64,000 bases of DNA from Opisthocomus hoazin (lineage: Eukaryota > Chordata > Aves > Opisthocomiformes > Opisthocomidae). How positions within the stretch are numbered: position 1 is the stretch's first letter; every line of letters begins with the position of its first letter. The position numbers were made by a program, and so were the translations under genes. The DNA lies in assembly GCF_030867145.1 (NCBI RefSeq), contig NC_134428.1, positions 19,075,537-19,139,536 on the forward strand, written 5' to 3'. The notes under the pieces were generated by a model, which saw only the letters and a list, made by a program, of their open reading frames with translations, had not been told where the DNA came from and made no database searches. Shown here piece after piece: positions 1 through 30,500 of the stretch.

Positions 1-1861
1 CACTACACATATGTTTTCTGACCAGAAAAGACCTCAAAAAGAACGACATCAGACCAACAACTCCTGAATCTCTGGACAGAGGAGGTGACTGCAGAATGTA
101 AACCAGAAACACTTTCTACCCCCAAACCTCTACCTAGAATGCACAAGGACAGAACCAACAGGTGTTAAAAGGATTGCATGGAAACACGACTTACAACGAT
201 CACCTTCAACTCCTTCATTACACCCGCTACTAGCCCCCCACCCCACAAATAACAGAGTTGTCAGTCAGATATCTTGCGGCCCCAATTGCTCACACCCTTC
301 CCTGTGACATTCCAAGTCTTGCACTTAGCAAGTCCAGATGGAGTCCATCTCCAGTAGACAGTGGAAGAAGATATGACACGGCATTCACAAATGCACAGAG
401 AACTGTTTAATTTACAGCCACAATGGTGAAACAAACCATTTCAGAGCTTGGACATTCAAAGTTAAGTCTGACACTCATTCTTATATTCACTTATTGTGCT
501 TAAGTATTAGAGAACACAGGATTACACTAACAGTACACGACAATCTGAGATCCTGTAGGACCGAGTAGTGAAAGGGATGAGCAGAATGAGGGACCAGCCC
601 CTCAAGTGGTGTAAGCTGGTACAGCTCCATTGCAGGCAATGGAGTGATGGTGATTTACACCAGCTGAGGATATGGCCCTTGAAATGTCCAACTTAACTTT
701 GAATTAATGTCTCCTGTGTCACAACCTTTAATATTACTGTTCCTTCTGGTTATATCTGCCACCTTGAAGAAGAAGGACTAATACCAAGGCTGGTGGGTAA
801 TATCTCAGCTGGACTACAGTAAATGATGCATATGTCATGACACTACTCGTATTTTAAAAACCGTGGACTGGATCCTCATCTGATGTAAATTAGCTTAGGG
901 GCAGCTGAAGTAAAAACCACTTGCCAATTCATACTAGCTGAGAATATAGCCCTGAGATTTTTGTGTTTTCTGCTGCATGCCGTAAAAACACTGTGCTTGA
1001 GAACAAAGACTCACATGCGTTTCATTCCTGGTAACAAAATTAACTCGAGACTACAAGTCTCAAACAAACAACTACTGGAAAAGACTACATTCAGTCTTCA
1101 TTCTCTCCTGGTTTTCTGAATTTGGCATAACACATTTATTTGCTGGCGCCAATAATATGCATGCCTCTCAGTTTGCTTTCTTTCCAAGACTTTAACACCG
1201 GGCCAGACTCACTCGTGATGTAAACCAGCAGAGCTCCATTCTACTCAGCGGAGTTACTCCAGGCAAGCTGGCCCACAGACCTGAATGCAACCTTCTTACG
1301 CCAGTGCAACCACAGGACTCTCAAACAGTTGTTTTTCAAATTATTCCACTTAAGTGACTTGTACATCCTTTCATACCTGCACAGTGTCTGAGTGGGTCAC
1401 ATAACGCTTTTCATCTACATGATTTTAATGGACATATGGGGTTTTTTCATTAGATATCTTTTAGACAAAAAAGGAACGGAGCAACATTATTGGCATCCCA
1501 CTGAAACATAAATATATAAATTACATTTTATACACTTTTTTAAACGCAGACACATACATTCATGTGCATAACATTGTGAACAGTACACTTAGTGGAAAAC
1601 AAGCACAGACAATCTTAGTTAAATGTATTTCCAGTTTTGGTGCTCAACAAACACACTGGGAGAATGATCACAAAATAGAATGGTGACTAACTCTAACTCT
1701 GCATTAGCATCTGAAGCCAATAATGCCTGTTAGCTAACATTGCTTTGTTTGGTTGAAATTGGACGTAGCTACAGGAACAGGAGGGGAATGTTTGAACTAT
1801 ATTTAAAGAAATGGAAAGGTCAAAAATCTCTCTCTCTTTTGTAGTGTTAAAGTTCTGCAGT
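1..1861. other. Region 3' of PDGFA, no gene seen
   Basis: AT-rich, with short ORFs only, no repeat family recognised and no splice-bounded coding segment. It could be a longer PDGFA 3' UTR (another minus-strand AATAAA lies at 1135-1140) or intergenic DNA on the side where FAM20C lies in human. Confidence 0.5.
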
Positions 1862-1883
1862 TCATTCACATTTGAAGATAGTT

Positions 1884-1889
1884 TTTATT
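1884..1889 (-). terminator. PDGFA: Candidate poly(A) signal of PDGFA (distal)
   Basis: Complement reads AATAAA in the context CAAATAAAAACT, about 1.7 kb after the short-isoform stop. The proximal and distal sites could both be used. Confidence 0.4.
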
Positions 1890-2814
1890 TGAGTGGAAAC
1901 ACTGTCTTCAAGACAAGCTTTTTTGTCATTCCAAACTAAGGAAACTCTTTCATCTCTCTGTAGACGTTTCACAAAGAAAAGAATCCAGTAGTTCATTTTA
2001 CATATCCAATGTGATAATCCAACTAAAACAACGGGTATATAATCCAGAATACTGGGGTGGGGCAGTGATTTTGGCCAAGTGAGTAGCCATGTCACAACTG
2101 GCACAGCCCTACATTTCCAAAGCAGTACAGAAGGATTTAGCCATGTGGCTCCCACTGCAATTCGTGGGGAACTGAACATTTAATCCTTTGGCACTTTGAA
2201 AATACAGGAGCTGGTGCCAGAGTATTTTATCTGCCCTGCTATAGTTAAAATAGATTTTGATGTTATTTGGGCTATTCTACTACAAAAATATGACCACAAA
2301 ATGCTTTTTTTTCTTTTTTCTTTTTTTTTTTTTTTGGTTCAAGAAAACATAGCAGGCTTTCTCAGGTATATAAAACTGTTAATTTTTAGATAAAAATACA
2401 AACTTCACCTTTACAAAAACACATATTTCTGTTGAATACACATAAAGCATAACATTTTACCAAAAATAAAGAATTTTAGTTTTGTTCAAATATTTGCAGC
2501 AAGGTAGTTCCCATGCCACCATGACATTGTACAATGCAGATACAAGAATTTGTACATTTCACACAGCTCCAACATGTGAAATAAAAGTATCTGTATACTG
2601 ATAAGAATGACAATTGCTAACACAATATCACTAGTAGGCAACTGGCATAAGTCTTAAAGGAAAAAAAAGGATTTTTGCATGGATATCCTATGATTTGTTT
2701 ACGCACATCTCTTTTTTTCTCTTTTTTTCTTTTTATGTAATGCTTTAAATTACGGGGGAAGTTGGGGAACATAAACCATGAAACATCTAGAAAATTATGC
2801 ATAGGTATACCATT

Positions 2815-2820
2815 TTTATT
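2815..2820 (-). terminator. PDGFA: Candidate poly(A) signal of PDGFA (proximal)
   Basis: Complement reads AATAAA in the context TTAAAATAAAAATGG, about 0.75 kb after the short-isoform stop. Only the hexamer supports it; there is no transcript evidence. Confidence 0.4.
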
Positions 2821-3566
2821 TTAATACATCTCATTAGTTTGCATCCCACTAGGAGAAATACCATAATGTTTTGTGTTCTGCTTTTTGTTATACCAGTCTT
2901 TTATATGTGTTATTGGCAAATGTAGTCCAAAAGATAATAAAAAGCTAGGCAAAGAGTAAAAAGAAAACTTAATAATCACTTTATGGTGTAAAAAAAAAAA
3001 AAAAAAAAAATCCACTTAAGGCTCCCCAGAAGGTTTTTTTGTATAGACTTTTAAAACACCACCAAGCAAGGATGCATTGTTCTATAGTGTTTGCGTGGCA
3101 TTTGATCATTTCATACATTCCTGCTTTTTTTGTGCCTGAAGTCCATCAGTGTCCATCCATCTTCTTCAAGAACGCAGGCACATTTCTTGACGTAAAGCAC
3201 CGTTGACTGCTCTGACAGAAATCCACTATTCACTCAGATTTTTGTCATTTTTTTGAGTACTTTTGGTATCCTCCATTCATTCAACTGTCTTTTTTTCTTT
3301 TCTGTTTTTCTTTCTTTCGTTTTTTTTCTTTTTTGGACAGGGAAGCTTCCTATTGTTTCACAGAGTGCTACAATACTTGCTTTGATGTCACATTAAACAA
3401 ATGTACATTGTCTCTTTGTTCTCATTAAGTGTTCTTTTGAGCCAGTTTTTCACATAGGAGAACAAATAAAGTATACAGTCAATAAGCACCATACATAGTA
3501 GGTTCAGGAATGTAACAAACCATGTACATCCATGTCCCAGAGAGAAGTTTTTTTTCTAGCTTATTT

Positions 3567-3577
3567 TCACCTTACAT
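3567..3577 (-). CDS. PDGFA: PDGFA exon 7 coding end (short isoform, D-V-R stop)
   Basis: After an excellent acceptor (TTTTTTCTCTCCTGCAG) the sequence reads AT GTA AGG TGA. With the last G of exon 5 this gives D-V-R-stop, exactly the short-isoform ending of mammalian PDGF-A (196 residues). When exon 6 is included, this exon is wholly 3' UTR. The exon continues leftward as 3' UTR from 3566. Confidence 0.93.
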
Positions 3578-4794
3578 CTGCAGGAGAGAAAAAAGATACA
3601 ATAACTCTATGATTAGAATCAAAGGTCCTATCCTCTAAGCAGATGACTTTAAAAAAAAAAACTGTTCTGCATGAAGAGTCACTAACCTGGGACAAGAAGT
3701 TCTAAATGCTGTTTTGATTGAGTTTACATGCTCACTTTTAAAGTTGAATTTTAGAAAATCTTTGCTTCTATCATACTACTCCCAATAAATACCTGTTAAT
3801 CTGAAACAGGATATCAAGTTTAGCATTCTTTAGAAACGATACATCAGTATAAATGAAAACTGCCCAATGGGAGTCTAAGTGCAAAAATAGGTGCTTGAAA
3901 TTAAATTCACCATCATCCAGGCATTAGGCACATACACTGCAAAATCCAAATCACTCCCACTCCAAATACTAGAAACAATTGCAAATGCTGCAGTTTGCAT
4001 AATTCCAAGTCATTAAGAAACGGAAATTCCGTATTTAATTTGGAATGTGTATCGCAATCATCATGCATTGCTAATACGTTGGCCAAAGGATTTCAGTCAT
4101 TTTTGCACCAAGAGGGTGTTAGTTTTTCACTACACTGAAAAACTCATAAATTTTGATGACTGACTGTCATCATCCTACTGAGACTCAACAGACCAAAAAA
4201 AAAAAATCTTAATTTTCCGGTGTAAGTAACTCAGTGCCCTGCGACGCAAAACCACGGTATTTCTAAGCATCTTCCTTGTCAGAGAGGCAGATCATCAGCC
4301 CATCTCAGGTGCATGTACAATCAATCCCAGTTCATGCCAAAACATGGGTTTGATGGTCATGCACATAATAGTATTTGCTGTACGTACACTCAATGTTTTA
4401 CAGACTAAGACTGGGAACACAAGGATTTGTAACCTGGCAATTCATTCATGCATTATTACGTGATGCTTTGACCTCAGAAATCAATAATAATGAAACAAAA
4501 GCAGAGGCAATGGAACTCGAGATTTCAGAAGCTGAAGTATTAGCACCCTCCAAAAAAAGGAAAAAAAGAGGCAAGAAAAGGAAGTAGCTCAAGAATGTAA
4601 GATGCTGATGGTGATGTGGAGCTTAAAGGAAAAATACCAGCAGGTAGAATTATCAAAGCCAATCAAATCTAATCTCTTTGCAGCCTTGAGGTAGCAAGTG
4701 TCAAGATTTTGAACAGTGATTAAGTTGAAGTGATGATATTTGATTAAGTTTTCCAGTACTTGTGCTATTAGGTTGTTCAGCATATAGGTCCTAC
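3578..4794 (-). other. PDGFA: PDGFA intron 6
   Basis: A 1.2 kb intron. It contains a short plus-strand ORF (ATG near 4393, stop near 4587) ending in a lysine-rich stretch. This is probably chance, since the stretch derives from an A-rich run. No other structure seen. Confidence 0.8.
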
Positions 4795-4821
4795 CTGAAT
4801 ATCAAATAGTTCCAGTAGGTT

Positions 4822-24963
<20,142 letters not shown>

Positions 24964-24967
<4 letters not shown>

Positions 24968-25059
24968 CGCGGTCTGGTGCACTTCAGACAGGGAGGGAAG
25001 GCAACGCTGATGGAGAGGAGCTGCAGGCCGGCTCCTGCCGCGCAGAGCTTCAGTACCAT
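24964..25059 (-). promoter_or_regulatory. Upstream ORF ending on the PDGFA start codon
   Basis: An ATG at 25057-25059 in strong context (GAGGGATGG) opens a 31-codon reading frame. Its TGA stop (24964-24966) overlaps the PDGFA ATG (24965-24967) as ATGA. This arrangement usually lowers translation of the main frame or couples it to termination and reinitiation. The peptide is leucine- and alanine-rich and not recognised. Its use is inferred. Confidence 0.6.
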
Positions 25060-25845
25060 CCCTCGGGGGAAAGGCAGCGGGGTGGCTCGGGGGTCCTCCG
25101 CATCCAGGGTGGCTCGGGGGGGTGGGTTGGGGGGGGCGGCGGTCGGGTTACGGCGCTGCCGCTGTTTGTACGTTCCCCTCGCCACGGGAGCGCGGGTGCT
25201 CTCCTCCGCGCCGCTCTCCCTCGTTCCTCTTGGCTCTCGGGACTAGACCAGCCGGTACTTCTGCATATTTGCTTAGATCAGACCAAAGTGAAACCCCAAG
25301 GAGTCGATCCGGAGCGCAGCCGAAACGCCCATCACCTGTCTGGGGCGGCGGGCCCCCCTCCCGCGGGCGGCGCCGGGCCCGCCTCCCCCCGCCGCCGCGG
25401 CCTCCCGCTCCGCGCCGGGACTGGGGGGGTGCGCGGTCCGCCGGTCCCGTCCCCCCCCCGCTCCGCTCGCCCTCACCCGCTGCCCCCTCCTCGGAGAGGG
25501 AAGGAGGGGGGGGGGATTAAAAAAAAGAAAAAAATCTTTATTGATACGGATGGAAATGTTTGTTCTCTCGCCAAGGACGCTCTCGCTTCCCTCCCCGGCC
25601 GGGGCGAGGTTAAAAATAATAATTAATGAGGAATAGCAGCAGTCGGAGCAATAACGCCAGGTCTCGCGGGCTGCCTCGGTGCGGTTCCTTCCCCACTTTG
25701 CACGGGAGAGAAAAAAAAATGAAACGAGGAGGAGGAGGAAGGGGGAAATATCGAGATCTCCCTGCGTCCCCCTGCGCGCGGCGGCGGCGTCAGATCCCAC
25801 GGGGGCCCGGGCGGCGGCGCGCGGCGGGGCGGTGCGCTCTGTGCG
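24968..25845 (-). other. PDGFA: PDGFA 5' leader (inferred extent)
   Basis: The sequence between the inferred start site (about 25-30 bases downstream of the TATA-like element at 25871-25876) and the ATG gives a GC-rich leader of about 0.88 kb. The human PDGFA mRNA also has an unusually long, GC-rich leader of about 0.85 kb. It contains four upstream ATGs and one AT-rich patch near 25605-25627. The exact 5' end is inferred. Confidence 0.65.
25050..25332 (-). promoter_or_regulatory. Three further short uORFs in the PDGFA leader
   Basis: Minus-strand ATGs at 25332, 25266 and 25103 open frames of 19, 7 and 17 codons, ending at 25273, 25243 and 25050. The last overlaps the uORF that ends on the PDGFA start. 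Whether they are translated cannot be judged from one sequence. Confidence 0.5.
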
Positions 25846-25870
25846 GCGGGGCCCCCGCGCGCGGCCCGGC

Positions 25871-25876
25871 CATATA
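25871..25876 (-). promoter_or_regulatory. PDGFA: TATA-like element of the PDGFA promoter
   Basis: The minus strand reads GCGCTATATGGCC, an isolated TATA-like element in GC-rich DNA about 0.9 kb upstream of the ATG. The mammalian PDGFA promoter also combines a TATA element with an upstream G-rich tract, which supports the assignment. Confidence 0.6.
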
Positions 25877-25894
25877 GCGCCGCCGCCACGCACC

Positions 25895-25932
25895 GCCCCC
25901 GGCCCTGCCCCCCCCACCCCCCCCGCACCCCC
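25895..25932 (-). promoter_or_regulatory. PDGFA: G-rich nuclease-hypersensitive / G-quadruplex element of the PDGFA promoter
   Basis: About 20 bases upstream of the TATA-like element, the minus strand carries successive runs of five to eight G (GGGGGTGCGGGGGGGG...), with an Sp1-type GGGGGCGG box next to it. The human promoter has such an element at about -40 to -80, bound by Sp1, Egr-1 and WT1 and able to form G-quadruplex and i-motif structures. The position fits well. Structure formation is inferred. Confidence 0.65.
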
Positions 25933-26180
25933 GGCGCTCGCGGCGCCCAGCCCGCGAACCGCGCGCCCGGGGGCCTTGGGGGGGCGGGGGAGGGGGGTGT
26001 CAGCCGTGCCCTTTGCGGCACCGGGAACTGCGGCGCGGGATCCACCTTGTGCCCCCGCCTTTCGCGCAAGGCGGAAGAGATCGCCATCGCCGGGGGTGCC
26101 GCGGGGGTGTTTTGTGGTGTTTGGGGTTTTTTTATCGTTGTTGTTACTTCATTTTTTCGCGGAGGGGGCTCGCCTTTTGC

Positions 26181-26200
26181 GGGGGGGGGGGGGGGGGGGG
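26181..26200. repeat. G20 homopolymer upstream of PDGFA
   Basis: Twenty consecutive G on the plus strand, followed by AGGG. Together with the C run 75 bases later it could pair as a hairpin. Long G runs are also prone to sequencing error. Confidence 0.8.
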
Positions 26201-26274
26201 AGGGTGGCCATGGGTTGCGTTGGTCTTTTTTAACGTCGCTTCTTGCAGCGCAGCCTTCCTTGGGAAGAAGAGCT

Positions 26275-26290
26275 CCCCCCCCCCCCCCCC
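26275..26290. repeat. C16 homopolymer upstream of PDGFA
   Basis: Sixteen consecutive C on the plus strand, in inverted relation to the G20 run at 26181-26200. Confidence 0.8.
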
Positions 26291-26640
26291 TTAAGAAATA
26301 CAAAAGCACCCTCCCCTGAATATACGAAAAGCGGGGGGGGCGGGGGGCTGGGGGGGCGGCGGTGCCCCCCGCCCTGCGGCACCCGGCTGCTGCGGCATGC
26401 GCGGGCGCTGGGCTCCCCTCCGCGGCCGCGGAGACGCCGCGCCCCGGGGCTCCGCCGCAGCTGGGCCCGGACCCCGCTGCCCCGCCGGACCTCCCGCCCC
26501 GCCGGCGGCCCGCCGAGCGCCGAGGCCGGCAGCTCGCTTTCCTCCGCGTCCTCCCTGCCCGCCGCGCCCCCCCCCCCGCCCCGTTCCCCCGGCGCGGACC
26601 GGCCCGAGGTGCCCGCTGCACCCCGCCATCGCCCCGCACT

Positions 26641-26980
26641 CATTGTGATTTAAATAACGGCCCTTTCTCGGCTAAACAAAGCATCTTAATAGCAGATGCA
26701 AAGAATTCCGCTCATCTGAAAATCCGATGGCATTTAAGTGGATTAACTGCAATAACACGGCCGAGGAGCGATACTCTCCCCCGCGGAAGACAATAGACTG
26801 TAAATGCACAGCCAGGGAGACTTCTCCTTTCATCTCCGAGTTGCCTTCAGCATTTCAAAAGCGAATGCTTTCTAGAAGCCCTGGAGGGCTTTGTACGCTG
26901 CTGGCTTGGACATGCTTCTAGGAAACAACCTGTGCTTTAATGGGCACTTTGCAATTGCATAGAAGTTCCCACCAAAACAG
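26641..26980. promoter_or_regulatory. Possible conserved non-coding element flanking the PDGFA island
   Basis: Complex, non-repetitive AT/GC-balanced sequence directly next to the CpG island, with homeobox-like cores (ATTTAAAT, GGATTAACTG, GCAATTGCAT). It has the look of a regulatory element, but no comparison could be made. Confidence 0.3.
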
Positions 26981-27576
26981 AAGTGGCCTTTCAAGTGCGT
27001 TTCGTTCTCCCTCATGATGTCATGTGGGCTTCCAGGGTGGTCTCCAGGACCACAAGGGCTGGGGGGCGGGGGGGAGAAAGGTGGGGGTTGAAAAGAGAGA
27101 AAAGGAAAAGAGATGTAAAAGATTTGGAAGCACTTTAAAAAGGAGAATGCTGCTTTTTTTTTTTTTTTTTTTAAGGCAGAAAATGCTGAGCCGCTGTGGA
27201 GCCGTTCTCAGATGCCTCCTGATGTATAAAAAAAATCAAAACGATTAAATTAAAAGTGCCAGGCTGCAGCAGAGCCCCAGCGCAGGCAAGGGGTGGGCAA
27301 GCAGGAGGCAGCCCCGGGTGGGTGACGCCGGGAGCTGCCACCCCTTCCTTCCGTACACGGGAGCTGCCATCGCAGAAGTCAAAAGTGATGACTTCAATTA
27401 AAAAAAAAAAAGAAAAAAAAAAAAGGTTTCATCTGCACTTATCATTTGCTGGGGTTAGAGAAACAATCCTTATGGTCTGTGTTGTCATAGTAATAAAAAA
27501 AAAATAATTACCAAACAGTGAAATAGATTCTGACAGTACCGGCTCGCTGAGCGTTTACTCCTCTCCTTCCCTCCTT

Positions 27577-27588
27577 CATTGGCCAATG
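27577..27588. promoter_or_regulatory. Perfect palindrome with paired inverted CCAAT boxes
   Basis: CATTGGCCAATG is a 12-base palindrome containing two overlapping NF-Y cores (ATTGG and CCAAT). It lies about 1.7 kb upstream of the inferred PDGFA start. The function is inferred from the motif only. Confidence 0.4.
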
Positions 27589-30500
27589 TGTCTGGGACCA
27601 GAAGTGCTGGGTGTCTGTAGCTCTTCCAAGTGGTATTCCGCTACGAAAGCCAACATAGAGATAGCTCCTACTTCATGTATTTTCTTAAAAAAAAAATCTA
27701 TGCAGTTTTGATTTTTCTTGCATTTCCCTCATTTTCTGAGACACATACTACATCAGCATCTTTTTTAAATCTGTCGTTGTGGAGCTCAGATAAGCATCTT
27801 TCCTCTGGGTCGAGTTACACTTGGAGCAGCTTTTCACATTAGACTGTTTATATGGATCATTGCAAATATTTGATAATAATGCAAAATATGTAAGATCCCA
27901 GAAGAGACCGAAGACCAGGGAACGTAAATAAAATTCACACAGATTCTGCGAACAGCTTCGTACTTGGGTTGCCTGCTTACGAAACATGTGCTCTCCTTGT
28001 CTATTGTTTGATCTAAAAATGTATTTTGTGCCATGTAAGTCCTTACAGGCGCGCAGAGATACGTCTGTGTGAAAAACATCGCACGAGCGCATCTTGACTT
28101 CAGCATGGCACCTTCCTCCAGCCTACAAGTCTGTTAGACATGCGTGCGCCAAATGTGAAATACCGTCTTTTGTGTAATACCTGCAAACCCCACATGTGGC
28201 ACGAGTGACGGGATGGTGTTTATAGGTTTGAAAGAAAATCAGTGCAAAGAACAGAGCACCGGAAAATTGGGGTTTTGCACTTTTTTATTTATCCGAAAGC
28301 GGAGAGCAAGATGTCGCTTGTCTGATTTAAAGCACGCACTGTTAGAAGCCCCTCGAGTGTCAGGAATTATAACAGAATTATACTATGACAGAGTGCTGAG
28401 AGGGAGGATTTCCAGGGTTTGCGCAGCACTTGGCATGGGGGAAGGGCCGCAGAAGCTCCCTGACACCAAATGAAGCTCCTTCGGTGGCACCCGTGCTTTC
28501 TGCAGGCGGTGACGCGTGAGCCAGGGTGCCCCAAACCAGGCTTCCCGCACCGGCCACAGCGCTCATTAAATCTCTGCTGGCTCAGTTGTTGGAAACGCAG
28601 GGCAAGCCATGCAGCGGGACCGACTCCTGTTTCGGAGGAGAGATCCGGGGCCGCGATGTCTGGGAGCAGCCCGGTCATGGGATGGTCGCTGGGGGAAGGG
28701 TGGTCTGGGGGCGGGCGGCGAGGCAGGTGCTGCGATGCTCGGGAGGGTCTGAGGCCACGGAAGGCTCTGGGCTGGGACCAGAATGGTACCCCCCAACCCA
28801 CGGCAGCTATTTCCAAGGCTGGGTTTAAACGTCGATGCTTGCCTGGCCCTCCTGACAAGCCTTGAAGTGGCAAGAGGAACGGTTTCATTGCAATCACGTT
28901 CCTGCCGGGAGAGTCTTGGGAAATCTGTCCGAGTCTTGGTCAGTCTGGATTTTAGTGGGGATTTTGCTTCATTGATAATCACCTTAAAACGAACAAAACA
29001 GAATGAATTTGGGTAAGGGTTTTTTGTCTTGGAAGGGTGGCCTGCTTTTACTGTAGTGGCTGTTTGGGACTCGGTTGGTTGTGCAGGATACACCCTGCCA
29101 CCGCAGCTGGAAACGGGCCGAGAGCCTCCTGGCTCCGGAGAGGGAGCTCGCAGCGAGCTGGCCCGCACCATTCCCTGTCAGTGCCACACATGTTGATAAC
29201 AATGAGGATAAAAGATCAGAACATAAAATCCAGAAAGCTAGGCAGGAAGCTCGCCCGCTTTGGGTGGTTCCCCTCTGGTTTGGAACGTTTCTTTGGCCTG
29301 TGGCTTCAGAGGGGCAGGTGCCTATGGAGGGGGAAGGTCATCCTCCCGCTCTGCAGCTCGCTTGCTGCCTGCCCACAGGAGCGGGCACAAAGCTGCTGCA
29401 GGTGCAGGTGAGGTGCAGGCAACGGGCTGCGGATGCAGAAAGCGCTGATGGCAGGCAAACCGTTCCCTCTCTTGAAACTTGGCCCCTAAAGAGCAGCAAG
29501 GAAAGCTGCAAGGAGAAGCAGCAAGGCAGTTATTATTCCAGCTGGTACACCAACAAAGATTATTTCCTCCTTTTCCAGCTCTTCCTTTTGGATCCTTGCA
29601 CTGGCTCCGTCCTTCTGGCTGAGCTTTGTTTTCTTTGAAACTTTTGTTGGTGCAGCTTTCCAGATGCTTTCACGGTTGACAATTTTCTTAAATAGTCGTA
29701 AGATGCAAATCTGCTACAGGGTTTCAGCTAAGTGGAGCGGTCAGAAGGGGCTCCGAAAAGTTGTAGGATGTCCCTGCCTCTGAAGACAGAGGGTAGCCAC
29801 GGTCCGCAGCACCTGCGCGGGTTGATACTTGAAGCCGCAATATTTCTGGAGATGCTTTGCCCTTCTGTGAACGGGACAGGGTCCCACTAGAGCTGATCCT
29901 CCCCGCAAAACTGCCCCTTTGACTTCAGTGGGGGCTAGAGCTGGCTCTCCCTGGGGAAATGGTGCAGTGTAACAGCACAGACAGACAGTTGGCAATGCTG
30001 TTGTTAAGGTGCTCTTCTCCCCCCTGGCCCAGCCGCCTCTCGCCCAGGAGGTTGGGCAGCGCAGCCGGCGGCGAGGGGCTGTGTGACCTTCCCTGCCGCA
30101 GGAGCCACTGCTGGGTGACACACGCTTCACCTTCAGGGCTGCAGTATGAACTGGCAGCCCTGCCAGCCTGGGTAGCAAGATACCATGTTTAGGCATTAAG
30201 CGAGGGCACTTGCATACCAGCACAGGCCGCTATTTTAGTGGGTCTATGAAGTTGCTTCCTGCTCTCCACCCCTGTGGGACAGCAGAGCGGGATGGCCCCT
30301 GCCTGGTGGATAAAGCTATTAAAAATGGGCTGTGTTTTGTCAGTAATAGTTAGTTCATCCAGCTGAATGACTGTAATAGTACCAGCCCAGCTTAAGGTAT
30401 GCTGGTATATGTTGTAAAGGAAAGCAATACGCTTTGGGCTGGGCCTCCGGGGTCCGGTGCGTGGTGTACTCCTGTCTGCTCAGCAATGTGGGTGTAAAGC

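Larger units (their letters stand above)
1862..3566 (-). other. PDGFA: PDGFA 3' UTR (extent uncertain)
   Basis: AT-rich sequence after the exon 7 stop, with homopolymer A/T tracts (for example around 2306-2335 and 2991-3010) and no coding signal. Minus-strand AATAAA hexamers occur at 2815-2820, 1884-1889 and 1135-1140. Use of the first would give a UTR of about 0.77 kb, of the second about 1.7 kb. Multiple PDGFA mRNA lengths are known in mammals, so more than one end may be used. The left boundary given here is a guess placed just beyond the second hexamer. Confidence 0.5.

Noticed and set aside
4375..4587. Plus-strand ORF ending in a Lys/Arg-rich tail inside PDGFA intron 6
   Set aside because: The basic tail comes from an A-rich purine run, the first codon is not ATG, and no family or splice context supports it.
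25623..26639. A 338-codon minus-strand ORF upstream of PDGFA
   Set aside because: Low-complexity Pro/Arg/Gly composition across homopolymer runs, and several frames are open at once. This is a composition artefact of the promoter island.
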